This document shows positions 1-6,430 of a stretch of 7,017 bases of DNA, in pieces. The stretch's first letter is position 1; every line of letters begins with the position of its first letter. The position numbers and the translations under genes were made by a program. Source of the stretch: Planctomycetaceae bacterium (GTDB lineage: Bacteria > Planctomycetota > Planctomycetia > Isosphaerales > Isosphaeraceae); assembly GCA_019232645.1 (NCBI GenBank), contig JAFANO010000022.1:1-7017 (forward strand). Reading direction: 5' to 3'. Under the pieces are notes generated by a model, which worked only from the letters and a program-made list of their open reading frames with translations, was not told the DNA's origin and did not search any database.

Positions 1-345
1 GAAACGCACGGCATTCGCGGGCACGCGCCTCGGCGACGTCGTGGGATCTCCGCGAGGCGGCCGGGAGTCCACCAACCGCGGCCCGGACGAGCTGGGCACT
101 GTCGAACGCTACGGATGCCGAGCGGGAAAAGTTCGGAGGAATCGAGCGATTTTCGTCGGGCTCTGCCTGATCCATCCTTGGAAGAGATGAGGATGCGGGC
201 CCCGGGACACAGGGTGTCCGGGGCCGCGACCCGCAGAGCCGTCATCGTAAAGCAACCGCCGGTTCCTTGGCAAGAAGCCGACGCCAGTTTTCGCCGGGCG
301 TCGTGGCCCGTCGCCTCGCGTGCCGGTCGGGCTGGGGGCCATCGC
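1..345. other. No confident gene; intergenic or unrecognised flank
   Basis: No recognisable coding region was found on either strand. One plus-strand frame is open from the left edge to a TGA at 188-190 and is GC3-rich in its first ~115 bases. Its translation resembles nothing I know, and the base composition drops after about 115, so it could at most be the tail of an unrecognised gene. The long plus-strand frame starting at 115 is the shadow of the minus-strand gene at 346-891. The only structured element is the hairpin at 198-225. Confidence 0.4.
198..225 (-). terminator. Strong GC-rich hairpin, possible terminator of the minus-strand gene
   Basis: The arms at 198-210 and 214-225 pair over 12 base pairs with a single bulged G (204) and a 3-base loop (AGG). 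It lies about 120 bases past the stop codon of the minus-strand gene ending at 346. Read on that strand it is followed by a pyrimidine-rich but not U-only stretch, so it is not a classical intrinsic terminator. The structure is plain in the sequence; the terminator role is inferred from position. Confidence 0.4.
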
Positions 346-891
346 TCAAGGCGTCAGCCCCGTGCTCCCCGAGGGGACCGGTGGCGCCCCGACGTTCCCC
401 GTGAAGGTGGGGATCTGGACGCGAGGACCGGCTGCGCTCGACTCATCGTAGGGGAAGGGCGGCATGACGGCCGAGCCGATCGGCGCGTAGCCCGCCGGGT
501 GGGCACCGCCGCAACCCGCGTAAGAGATGTAGCGCTGGCCTCGCGAGATGTAGGCGTTGTAATAGGTCGGGAAGAACAAGGTGTCGGGCGGGACCATAAA
601 GTTGCGGGGGTAGAAGTACTCGGAGGTCCGATCGGACCACAACGGCAGGTAAATGCCGTTGTCCCAGTAGCCATATCCGTCGGGGTTGCCGTTGGGGAAT
701 CCCCAGCCGTAACCGGGGCCGGGGGGCATGATCCAGCCATTCCCGCCCCCGAAATGCCCGCCGATGCCGCCGAGCGTCCCCCAGACCAGCGTCATCGAGA
801 CGAATGTCGCCACCATCAGACCCCTCCCTGTCGGACCGAGCACACAGCGAACCCGGCGCGAGCTCCGCCTCCGCGCCTTCCCTGAGTCCAT
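346..891 (-). CDS. Hypothetical exported Gly/Tyr/Pro-rich protein, 181 aa
   Basis: Function not recognised. The protein starts with a very basic segment (KARRRSSRR, about residues 5-13) and a hydrophobic stretch at about residues 26-44 (MVATFVSMTLVWGTL), consistent with a signal peptide or N-terminal membrane anchor. A glycine-rich linker (about 41-52) follows, then a Gly/Tyr/Trp/Asn/Pro-rich segment (about 58-80), a Tyr/Phe-rich part (about 90-125) and a Pro/Ser/Gly-rich C-terminus. The frame is open up to an ATG at 1065, but that start would overlap pabA and cover the whole divergent spacer. The ATG at 891 puts the basic/hydrophobic signal at the N-terminus and is preferred, although no clear Shine-Dalgarno precedes it; an ATG at 816 is also possible. 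The tyrosine-rich composition and lack of catalytic motifs suggest a surface or envelope protein, but this is inference. It is transcribed divergently from pabA. Confidence 0.6.
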   Translation of the reverse strand: MDSGKARRRSSRRVRCVLGPTGRGLMVATFVSMTLVWGTLGGIGGHFGGGNGWIMPPGPGYGWGFPNGNPDGYGYWDNGIYLPLWSDRTSEYFYPRNFMVPPDTLFFPTYYNAYISRGQRYISYAGCGGAHPAGYAPIGSAVMPPFPYDESSAAGPRVQIPTFTGNVGAPPVPSGSTGLTP

Positions 892-1045
892 AGGGAACTC
901 TACACGCGCCTCCGCCCCGGCGCCGGCTTTCGCGGCCGGATTCCCTTCCCGACGACCCGCAAACCGGATACGATCCCTAGGATAAGGCGGCGACGCCGGG
1001 ACGCCCGTCCCCCGCCCCGCGTCGCCCCGGCGCGGTGGAGCCAGC
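892..1045. promoter_or_regulatory. Divergent intergenic region (hypothetical gene / pabA)
   Basis: These 154 bases separate the minus-strand exported protein from pabA and should carry the promoters of both. A TACGAT hexamer at 969-974 is the best -10-like sequence on the plus strand. No good -35 partner is visible at 16-18 bases upstream, so no specific promoter is called. Confidence 0.35.
1034..1040 (+). promoter_or_regulatory. Ribosome binding site of pabA
   Basis: GGTGGAG lies 5 bases before the ATG at 1046, at suitable spacing. It supports this start, which also gives the canonical N-terminus of the family (MIVLIDNYDSFTYNL). Confidence 0.6.
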
Positions 1046-1615
<570 letters not shown>

Positions 1616-1638
1616 GACCTGTCGTTGAGTTGGATCGC

Positions 1639-1657
1639 GGGCCGATGGCTTCGGCCC
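1639..1657 (+). terminator. Hairpin after pabA, candidate terminator or attenuator
   Basis: GGGCCGA (1639-1645) and TCGGCCC (1651-1657) form a perfect 7-bp stem with a 5-base loop, starting 24 bases after the pabA stop. No U-tract follows, so termination would be weak or factor-assisted. The stem covers an upstream in-frame ATG (1645) of the moeA reading frame, which argues against that ATG as the moeA start. Confidence 0.45.
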
Positions 1658-1728
1658 AAGAATCGCTGGGAAATTCAACAGGCTTGTTCGGGTCCCTTGA
1701 TGGACTCCGCAGCCGGGATCAGCCCTCC

Positions 1729-2943
1729 ATGCTCACGGTCGAAGCGGCGCAACGCGCGGTGATGGGACGGGTCGGCCCGCTGCCGTTGCGGTCGCGGCCG
1801 CTCGGCGAGGCGTCAGGGTGCGTGCTGGGCGAAGAGGTGTTGGCCGACCTCGACCAGCCCCCCTTCGACAAGTCCCAGGTCGACGGGTTCGCGGTCCGCG
1901 CCGCCGACCTGCGGGGGGATGACCGCTGGCTGATGCTCGGCGAGGAGATCGCCGCCGGCCGGCCGCCGACCCGGCCGCTCGGCCCGCGCGAGGCGGCGGC
2001 GATCATGACGGGCGCCCCCCTGCCCCCGGGCGCCGACGCCGTGGTGATGATCGAGAAGACCCAACGCGTCGAGGGCCGCGTGCTGGTCGCGGCCGAGGGC
2101 GTCCGGCCCGGGCAGAACTATCTCGCCCGGGGCCGCGAGATCCGGGCCGGTGAGGCCGTCCTGCGGCCGGGCGGGCGGCTCAACGCCGCCGCGATCGGCC
2201 TGCTGGCCTCGGTCGGCCGGACCGAGGTCGTCGTCGTCCCCCGGCCCAGGGTCGTCGTGGTCCCGACGGGCGACGAGCTGGTCGAGCCCGACCGTGTCCC
2301 CGGCCCCGGCCAGATCCGCAACTCCAACGCCGCGATGCTCCGGGCGCTGGTCCTGGGCGGCGGTGCCGACGCCGAGGCCCTGCCGATCGCCCCCGACGAG
2401 CCGGGGCCCCTGGCCGAGGTGCTCGGGCGCGGGCTGGCCGCCGACGTGCTCCTGATCACCGGCGGCGTCTCCGCCGGCACGCGCGACCTCGTCCCCGGGA
2501 CGCTCGAACGCCTCGGCGTCGCACCCGTCTTCCACAAGGTTCGCCTCAGGCCCGGCAAGCCCCTCTGGTTCGGCGTCGGTCCGCCGCGGAGCGAGGCCCC
2601 CGGTGCTCTCGTCTTCGGCCTGCCCGGCAACCCGGTCAGCGGCATCGTGGGCTTCCTCCTCTTCGTCCGGCCCGCCCTCGACGCCCTCGCCGCGAGGACG
2701 GGCGGCGGGCCCCCGATCACCGCGCATCGCCTGCTCCGGCCCTGCTCCCACGTCGGCGACCGCCCGACCTATCACCCCGCGCGCCTGGTCGAGGCCGGCG
2801 ACGGCCCGGCCCTCGAGCCGCTCGACTGGGCCGGCTCGTCCGACCTCCGGACCGTCGCCGGGGCCGACGGCTTCGCCATCCTCCCGGAAGGCGAGCACAC
2901 CTTCGAACCGGGAGAAATTGTCAACTTCCTGCCCCTCGGGTAG
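1729..2943 (+). CDS. moeA: Molybdopterin molybdenumtransferase MoeA
   Basis: MoeA inserts molybdate into adenylylated molybdopterin to form the molybdenum cofactor; it acts in the cytoplasm, normally as a dimer. From the ATG at 1729 it has 404 residues, close to E. coli MoeA (411), and begins LTVEAAQRAV as the family does. Motifs in order: PPFDKSQVDGFAVRAAD (44-60), IMTGAPLPPGADAVV (92-106), the MoCF/MogA-like domain with VVPTGDEL (177-184) and ITGGVSAGTRD (243-253), FHKVRLRPGKPLWFG (268-282), FGLPGNPVSG (296-305), and a C-terminal domain IV with GADGFAILPEGEHTFEPGE (378-396). An in-frame ATG at 1645 would add 28 low-GC-encoded residues without family similarity and sits in a hairpin, so 1729 is preferred although its GGGA ribosome site (1714-1717) is weak. 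It lies between pabA and lnt with no other molybdenum-cofactor genes in view. Identification is firm; the exact start is less so. Confidence 0.93.
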   Translation: MLTVEAAQRAVMGRVGPLPLRSRPLGEASGCVLGEEVLADLDQPPFDKSQVDGFAVRAADLRGDDRWLMLGEEIAAGRPPTRPLGPREAAAIMTGAPLPPGADAVVMIEKTQRVEGRVLVAAEGVRPGQNYLARGREIRAGEAVLRPGGRLNAAAIGLLASVGRTEVVVVPRPRVVVVPTGDELVEPDRVPGPGQIRNSNAAMLRALVLGGGADAEALPIAPDEPGPLAEVLGRGLAADVLLITGGVSAGTRDLVPGTLERLGVAPVFHKVRLRPGKPLWFGVGPPRSEAPGALVFGLPGNPVSGIVGFLLFVRPALDALAARTGGGPPITAHRLLRPCSHVGDRPTYHPARLVEAGDGPALEPLDWAGSSDLRTVAGADGFAILPEGEHTFEPGEIVNFLPLG

Positions 2944-3075
2944 GATCGTAAGAATGGGAGACGGGGGTGCGACGAAGGATTCAGAACGCCGGTACGATAG
3001 GGTGCGAGGTCGTTCCGGAGGTTTGGCGGACGCCTTGTGTCCCCGCTGCGGGTCCCCTCTTCCGTATGATCTACT

Positions 3076-3081
3076 GAAGGA
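3076..3081 (+). promoter_or_regulatory. Ribosome binding site of lnt
   Basis: GAAGGA lies 6 bases before the ATG at 3088. This fixes the lnt start and argues that the overlapping CPRCG-containing frame upstream is not the translated one. Confidence 0.6.
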
Positions 3082-3087
3082 CGCCCC

Positions 3088-4806
3088 ATGTTGTCCCCGA
3101 CGCTGGCGGAGGACCGGCCAAGGGCCGCGGATCCCGAGCCCAAGGCGGTGCGCGGCACGTCCGGCTTGCCCTCGGCGGTTTCGGGGCTGGCCTCGGCGGT
3201 GCTGCTCTGGGTCGCGTTCCCGCCGATCGGGTGGAGCTGGCTGGCGTGGGTGGCGCTGGCGCCGCTGTTCCTGCAGATCGTGAGCGTTCGGTCGCGGGCC
3301 TCGCTCTATTTCGGGGCGTGGGCCGGCGGGATGGCCTTCTGGCTGCTCTCGATCCACTGGGTCCGGCTGACGGACGAGACCGCCTGGCTGGCCTGGATGG
3401 TGATGGCGCTGGCGCTGTCGGTCTGGTGGCCGGGATTCCTGGCGCTGGCGAGGCTGGCCGTGCTCCGGCTCCGGCTGCCGGTGATGATCGCGGCGCCGGT
3501 GCTGTGGGTCGGCCTGGAGTTCATCCGCGCGTACGTCCTGACCGGCTTCCCTTGGTATTACCTGGCGCACAGCCAGCACCGCGTGCTCCCCCTGATCCAG
3601 ATCGCCGACTTCGCCGGGGCGCTGGGGCTGAGCTTCCTGATCGCGCTCGTCAACGCCTGGTGGGTCGACCTCCTGACGCTTCCCCTGCTCCGTCCGACGG
3701 ATCGGGGCCCGCGTTTGACCCGTGCCCAAGTCATCCGCCTGACCGCATTGGTCGTGCTCCTGGGGGCGACGATCGGCTACGGCACGTATCGGCTCGCCTC
3801 GGCGCGGTTCCGCCCGGGCCCGAGGCTGGCGCTGCTCCAGTCGAACATCATCCAGCGGTACAAGATGTCGGCCGGTCCGGAGGAGCTGATCGCGATCTAC
3901 CGCCGCCTGATCAACCGCGCCTTGCGGAGCCCCGGGCGCCCCGACCTGATCGTCTGGCCCGAGACATCTTACCCCTACGGCTACGTCGAGATCGACCCGG
4001 GCCTCGCCCCCGCCGAGTTCGCGCGCCAGGTCACCAGGCTCGCCGGCAAGAGGACGATGGAGGACTGGCGCGCCTGGAAGGTCGCCGTCGCGCGCCAGTT
4101 GCACTCGTGGACTGATGAGATCGGGGTGCCGATGCTCGTCGGGGCGGTGACCTACGACTTCCGCCGCGACGGGCCCTCGAAGTTCAACTCGGCGATCCTG
4201 TTCACCCCGGGGGCCGAGGCGATCCAGAGCTATCACAAGGTCCACCTCGTCCCATTCGGCGAGTATGTCCCGCTGGTCGAGTCACTCCCCTGGTTGACCG
4301 TGCTGACGCCCTATCGCGGGACGCAAGTCCCCAACCTGACTTTCGGCCGTGCGGCGTCGTGGTTCCAGCTCGGGCCGTACCGCCTGGCCGCTGCCATCTG
4401 CTTCGAGGACACGGTGCCCCAGGCCGTCCGCCGCCTTTTCCGAGGCGATGGGGGGAACCGGCAGCCCGACCTCGTGCTCAACCTGTCCAACGACGGCTGG
4501 TTCCACGGCTCTTCCGAGCACGACATGCACCTGGCCACCAGCGTCTTCCGCGCCGTCGAGAACCGGGTCCCGCTCGCCCGTGCCGTCAATACAGGGATCT
4601 CGGCGCTGATTGACGGCAACGGCCGCATCCTCGACGCCCTGCCCAAGCTCACGGAAGGGGTCCTGTCCAAGACCGTCCAGCTCGACGACCGGACCAGCCT
4701 CTACTCCGCCTGGGGCGACTGGCTCGGCCTGTCCTGCCTGGCGGTGAGCATCGGCCTGCTCCCCCTGGCCCTGGCCCGGGACCTCCTGGCCAGGCTCCGG
4801 TCATGA
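3088..4806 (+). CDS. lnt: Apolipoprotein N-acyltransferase Lnt
   Basis: Lnt transfers an acyl chain from a phospholipid to the N-terminal cysteine of diacylated apolipoproteins, the last step of lipoprotein maturation in the inner membrane of diderm bacteria. The protein has 572 residues (E. coli 512). An N-terminal set of hydrophobic helices spans about 28-235, with the family motif VLWVGLEFIRAYVLTGFPWY (138-157). The periplasmic nitrilase-like domain spans about 245-535 and a last membrane helix lies at about 545-568. The catalytic triad is visible: Glu292 in LIVWPETSYPYG, Lys384 in YHKVHLVPFGEYVPL and Cys438 in AAICFEDTVP. NLSNDGWF (465-472) and ENRVPLARAVNTGISALID (491-509) are further signatures. 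The Glu-Lys spacing is 92 residues against 68 in E. coli, so there is an insertion of about 24 residues at about 305-345. It is preceded by moeA (144 bases away) and followed by transposon debris. Confidence 0.95.
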   Translation: MLSPTLAEDRPRAADPEPKAVRGTSGLPSAVSGLASAVLLWVAFPPIGWSWLAWVALAPLFLQIVSVRSRASLYFGAWAGGMAFWLLSIHWVRLTDETAWLAWMVMALALSVWWPGFLALARLAVLRLRLPVMIAAPVLWVGLEFIRAYVLTGFPWYYLAHSQHRVLPLIQIADFAGALGLSFLIALVNAWWVDLLTLPLLRPTDRGPRLTRAQVIRLTALVVLLGATIGYGTYRLASARFRPGPRLALLQSNIIQRYKMSAGPEELIAIYRRLINRALRSPGRPDLIVWPETSYPYGYVEIDPGLAPAEFARQVTRLAGKRTMEDWRAWKVAVARQLHSWTDEIGVPMLVGAVTYDFRRDGPSKFNSAILFTPGAEAIQSYHKVHLVPFGEYVPLVESLPWLTVLTPYRGTQVPNLTFGRAASWFQLGPYRLAAAICFEDTVPQAVRRLFRGDGGNRQPDLVLNLSNDGWFHGSSEHDMHLATSVFRAVENRVPLARAVNTGISALIDGNGRILDALPKLTEGVLSKTVQLDDRTSLYSAWGDWLGLSCLAVSIGLLPLALARDLLARLRS

Positions 4807-4818
4807 GAGCGAACGATC

Positions 4819-4835
4819 GACGGATTCGTCTTTTT
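4819..4835 (+). terminator. Weak intrinsic terminator candidate after lnt
   Basis: GACG (4819-4822), loop GATT, CGTC (4827-4830), then five T residues (4831-4835). It lies 12 bases after the lnt stop codon, where a terminator is expected. The 4-bp stem is short, so confidence is low. Confidence 0.3.
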
Positions 4836-4904
4836 CGGAGGATGGGCACCTCCCACCGGGCTTGTCCGACTCGGTGCACGGTGGCGTGCGTTTCCTACAG
4901 CGGT

Positions 4905-5117
4905 TTACCCATGAGTTGCGCACAGGCCGGCGTGCCGGAACCAGCCGAGGATGTCCTCGGGGGTCACTTGCCTCAGCGCCTCGCCCAAGGCATCGTCGAG
5001 CGCATCCTTCGCCCTCGCCCCAGCCCGGCGGAGCCACTGCTTGACCTTCGACCACATCTCCTCGATCGGCGTGGAGTCCGGACTCGCCTTCCCGTAGCAG
5101 GCGGACCAAAAATAACG
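4905..5117 (-). pseudogene. IS630-family transposase, C-terminal remnant
   Basis: Read on the minus strand, about 70 codons end at a TAA (4905-4907). They encode SPDSTPIEEMWSKVKQWLRR, then a helical segment with KDALDDALGEAL, then VTPEDILGWFRHAGLC and a short tail. This matches the end of IS630-type DDE transposases, whose consensus runs (Y)SPDLNPIEE.WS.LK, an alanine/leucine-rich helix and T.ED..GWF.H.GY. The Glu of PIEE corresponds to the third DDE acidic residue; the usual Asn before it is Thr here. Just upstream the frame meets a TAG (5118-5120), and no DNA-binding domain or first two catalytic acids are present. It is therefore a broken, non-functional fragment. Its N-terminal boundary coincides with one arm of the inverted repeat described separately. 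The original element's ends were not identified. Confidence 0.75.
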
Positions 5118-5120
5118 CTA
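5078..5120 (-). repeat. Inverted repeat, left arm
   Basis: Read on the minus strand this 43-base stretch matches plus-strand 5344-5387 at about 38 of 44 alignment columns, counted by eye. The longest identical blocks are TTTTTGGTCC and TGCTACGGGAAGGC. The arm lies at the broken upstream edge of the IS630 transposase remnant and includes its TAG stop. Confidence 0.75.
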
Positions 5121-5343
5121 GGGCTCACCATCCCGAAAAGGTTCGGTTTCGGGAGCCCTCTCGGAAACAGCCTGAATCCAGCCTAAAAGCCCCGAAAACC
5201 GTCCCGTTACCCGTCCTGATATCAAGGTCTCCAAACTTCGCTGAAGCCTCGAGTTCCGGGACGACAGGTCGCCCTCGATGCTGCGGACACAACCTGAGCA
5301 GAATCCGCTGGTTCTGGGCCTGAGCGAGGTGATCTTGGTGGCT
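5121..5343. other. Non-coding spacer between inverted repeat arms
   Basis: This is lower-GC sequence without a recognisable product in any frame. One minus-strand frame is open across it, but its translation has no family resemblance and third positions are not biased, so it is not called. It contains a hairpin at 5131-5154. It may be the interior of a small non-autonomous element or simply debris between two transposon fragments. Confidence 0.45.
5131..5154. repeat. Perfect 8-bp hairpin
   Basis: TCCCGAAA (5131-5138) and TTTCGGGA (5147-5154) are exact inverse complements around an 8-base loop. GGGCT (5121-5125) and AGCCC (5154-5158) flank it and could extend the structure with a bulge. No T-tract follows directly on either strand, so a terminator role is not supported. 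Confidence 0.5.
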
Positions 5344-5387
5344 TAACGTTGTTTTTGGTCCACATGCTACGGGAAGGCCAAGTCCGG
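5344..5387 (+). repeat. Inverted repeat, right arm
   Basis: This is the partner of 5078-5120 in opposite orientation. It ends just before the GTG taken as start of the LysM ORF. Its reading frame corresponding to the transposase (CYGKA) is lost within a few codons, so no transposase coding is retained on this side. Confidence 0.75.
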
Positions 5388-5392
5388 CGGGT

Positions 5393-5662
5393 GTGGTCGA
5401 ACGTCGGGGCGTTGATCCTCTCCCTGTGGATTCACACGCTGATCGAGTTGTGACGTGGAGCCGCCCGGTGGAGGAGTTGAGCGACCGGTCGAACACGCTC
5501 TTCAATCTCGCCCAGCAGTACCTGGGCGACGGCAATCGCTGGCACGAGATCACGCACCGGGATGGTTCCCCGCTCACCGAAGCCCAGGCCGCTGACCTGC
5601 AAGTGGGCCAGGAGGTCTGCATCCCTGTCGACAAGCATTGCAGTGAAGCCCACCCCCGATGA
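5393..5662 (+). CDS. Small LysM-domain protein, probably a fragment
   Basis: The 89-residue frame contains one LysM domain at about residues 28-79: NTLFNLAQQYLGDGNRWHEI, then DGSPLTEAQAADLQVGQEVC followed by IPVD. LysM binds N-acetylglucosamine-containing polymers such as peptidoglycan and is usually an appended module of larger envelope proteins. The end of the domain is well preserved, whereas its first strand, usually Y.V..GDTL, is degenerate (VEELSDRSNTL). There is no signal peptide, and the only available start is a GTG (5393) without a clear ribosome binding site. The upstream frame runs straight into the inverted repeat arm. I infer that this is the surviving end of a longer LysM protein truncated by transposon activity, though a small expressed protein cannot be excluded. 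The exact start is unsure. Confidence 0.5.
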   Translation: MVERRGVDPLPVDSHADRVVTWSRPVEELSDRSNTLFNLAQQYLGDGNRWHEITHRDGSPLTEAQAADLQVGQEVCIPVDKHCSEAHPR

Positions 5663-5683
5663 TCATACGGGCGGTGATCCCCA

Positions 5684-5696
5684 GTGTCCGGGACAC
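5684..5696. promoter_or_regulatory. Palindrome upstream of the SLOG gene, possible operator
   Basis: GTGTCC-G-GGACAC is a perfect inverted repeat with 6-base arms and a 1-base centre, located 104 bases before the SLOG start codon in the 138-base intergenic region. It has operator-like geometry, but no regulator is known and chance occurrence in GC-rich DNA is possible. Confidence 0.25.
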
Positions 5697-5788
5697 GCGG
5701 GTGCCGAGGAGGGCAGCGGCCGGTCCTCATCCGCAGGCGCGCGAGCCGATGATCGGGTGCCTCGTCGGCGAGTCAGGCGCAAGTCCGA

Positions 5789-5796
5789 GGGAGGAG
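5789..5796 (+). promoter_or_regulatory. Strong ribosome binding site of the SLOG gene
   Basis: GGGAGGAG includes the full GGAGG core (5790-5794) with 6 bases to the ATG at 5801. It is the best Shine-Dalgarno in the window and fixes the start of the SLOG-like gene. Confidence 0.75.
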
Positions 5797-5800
5797 CCCC

Positions 5801-6430
5801 ATGATCATCGCCCTGGTCGGCAGGCGCATCGACCCGTCGGGCGCCGAGCCCGCACGCTTCCCCCCGGAGAACGTCGGCCGGGTCCGCGACCGACTCCGCC
5901 GTCTCTTCCGGACGACCGGGGCGACGGCCCTAGTCGGCTCGGGCGCCTGCGGGGCCGACTTGCTGGCCATGGACGTCGCCGGCGAGCTCGGCCTCCGCCG
6001 CCGGATGGTCCTCCCGTTCGCGCCCGGACGCTTCCGCGCCACCTCGGTTGACGACCGGCTGGGCGACTGGGGGCCGACCTTCGACCGCCTCGCCGCCGGG
6101 CTCGACGCCGCAGGCGACCTGGTGGTCCTCGGGTGCGAGGGAGAGCCCGAGGACGCCTATGCCGCCGTCAACGCGGCGATCCTCGACGAGGCCCAGCGGC
6201 TGGCGCGGGCGGGCTCCGGCGACGACCGCAAATCCTGCGGTGGGGTGCTCGCGGTCGTCGCCTGGGACGGCCATCCCCGCGGCCCCGACGACCTTACGGC
6301 CGCCTTCGCCCGCGAGGCCCGCGGGCGCGGGCTGGCCCTCGCCCAGGTCTCCACCTTGGATCACGACCCCGCCCACGGGGTGGATCCCGACACCGGCACC
6401 TCCTTGAAGCAGCCCCGTGCCTTCAGCTGA
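5801..6430 (+). CDS. SLOG-like Rossmannoid protein of a SLOG/SLATT pair
   Basis: The 209-residue cytoplasmic protein looks like a SLOG/LOG-DprA-like Rossmannoid nucleotide-binding domain. It starts with the strand IALVGRRIDP (3-12), then RFPPENVGRVRDRL (19-32). The glycine-rich ligand-binding loop VGSGACGADLLAMDVAGELG (45-64) follows, then the strand MVLPF (69-73) and FRATSVDD (78-85). Further on are a YAAVNAAILDEAQRLA helix (120-135) and VVAWDGHPRGPDDLTAAFAR (152-171) near the end. The GxGACGAD loop followed by LPF and a later WDG...GPDDLTAAF block is the pattern I associate with SLOG-type domains found beside signalling and conflict genes. Such domains are proposed to sense or process nucleotide-derived ligands; a lysine-decarboxylase/LOG-like hydrolase activity is the alternative, but the LOG motif PGG.GT.EE is absent. 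The downstream two-helix membrane protein overlaps this gene by 14 bases, implying translational coupling and a shared job. The family is recognised from motifs only; the ligand is unknown. Confidence 0.72.
   Translation: MIIALVGRRIDPSGAEPARFPPENVGRVRDRLRRLFRTTGATALVGSGACGADLLAMDVAGELGLRRRMVLPFAPGRFRATSVDDRLGDWGPTFDRLAAGLDAAGDLVVLGCEGEPEDAYAAVNAAILDEAQRLARAGSGDDRKSCGGVLAVVAWDGHPRGPDDLTAAFAREARGRGLALAQVSTLDHDPAHGVDPDTGTSLKQPRAFS

Noticed and set aside
115..885. Plus-strand open frame of 256 codons
   Set aside because: It is mostly antisense to the minus-strand exported protein. It is low-complexity Arg/Pro/Ala sequence without a signal, domain or ribosome binding site.
2954..3283. Frame with a CPRCGSPLPYD zinc-ribbon-like motif upstream of and overlapping lnt
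   Set aside because: The motif is attractive, but its codons lack the expected GC3 bias. The frame continues as an Arg-rich shadow inside lnt, and the ribosome binding site at 3076-3081 serves the lnt start. It could be a relic, but there is no second zinc knuckle to support it.
1813..4245. Very long minus-strand open frame (810 codons) across moeA and lnt
   Set aside because: It is antisense to two genes with clear family motifs. Its Arg/Pro/Gly/Asp-rich composition is typical of shadow frames in GC-rich DNA and it contains no domain.
5364..5453. ATG-started 29-codon frame with a hydrophobic segment (GALILSLWIHTLIEL)
   Set aside because: It starts inside the inverted repeat arm, has no ribosome binding site, and overlaps the LysM frame. 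It is most likely chance, although a small membrane peptide cannot be excluded.
5125..5730. Minus-strand open frame of 201 codons across the repeat spacer and LysM ORF
   Set aside because: It has no recognisable domain. Its first half is antisense to the LysM domain and the rest is unbiased spacer sequence.
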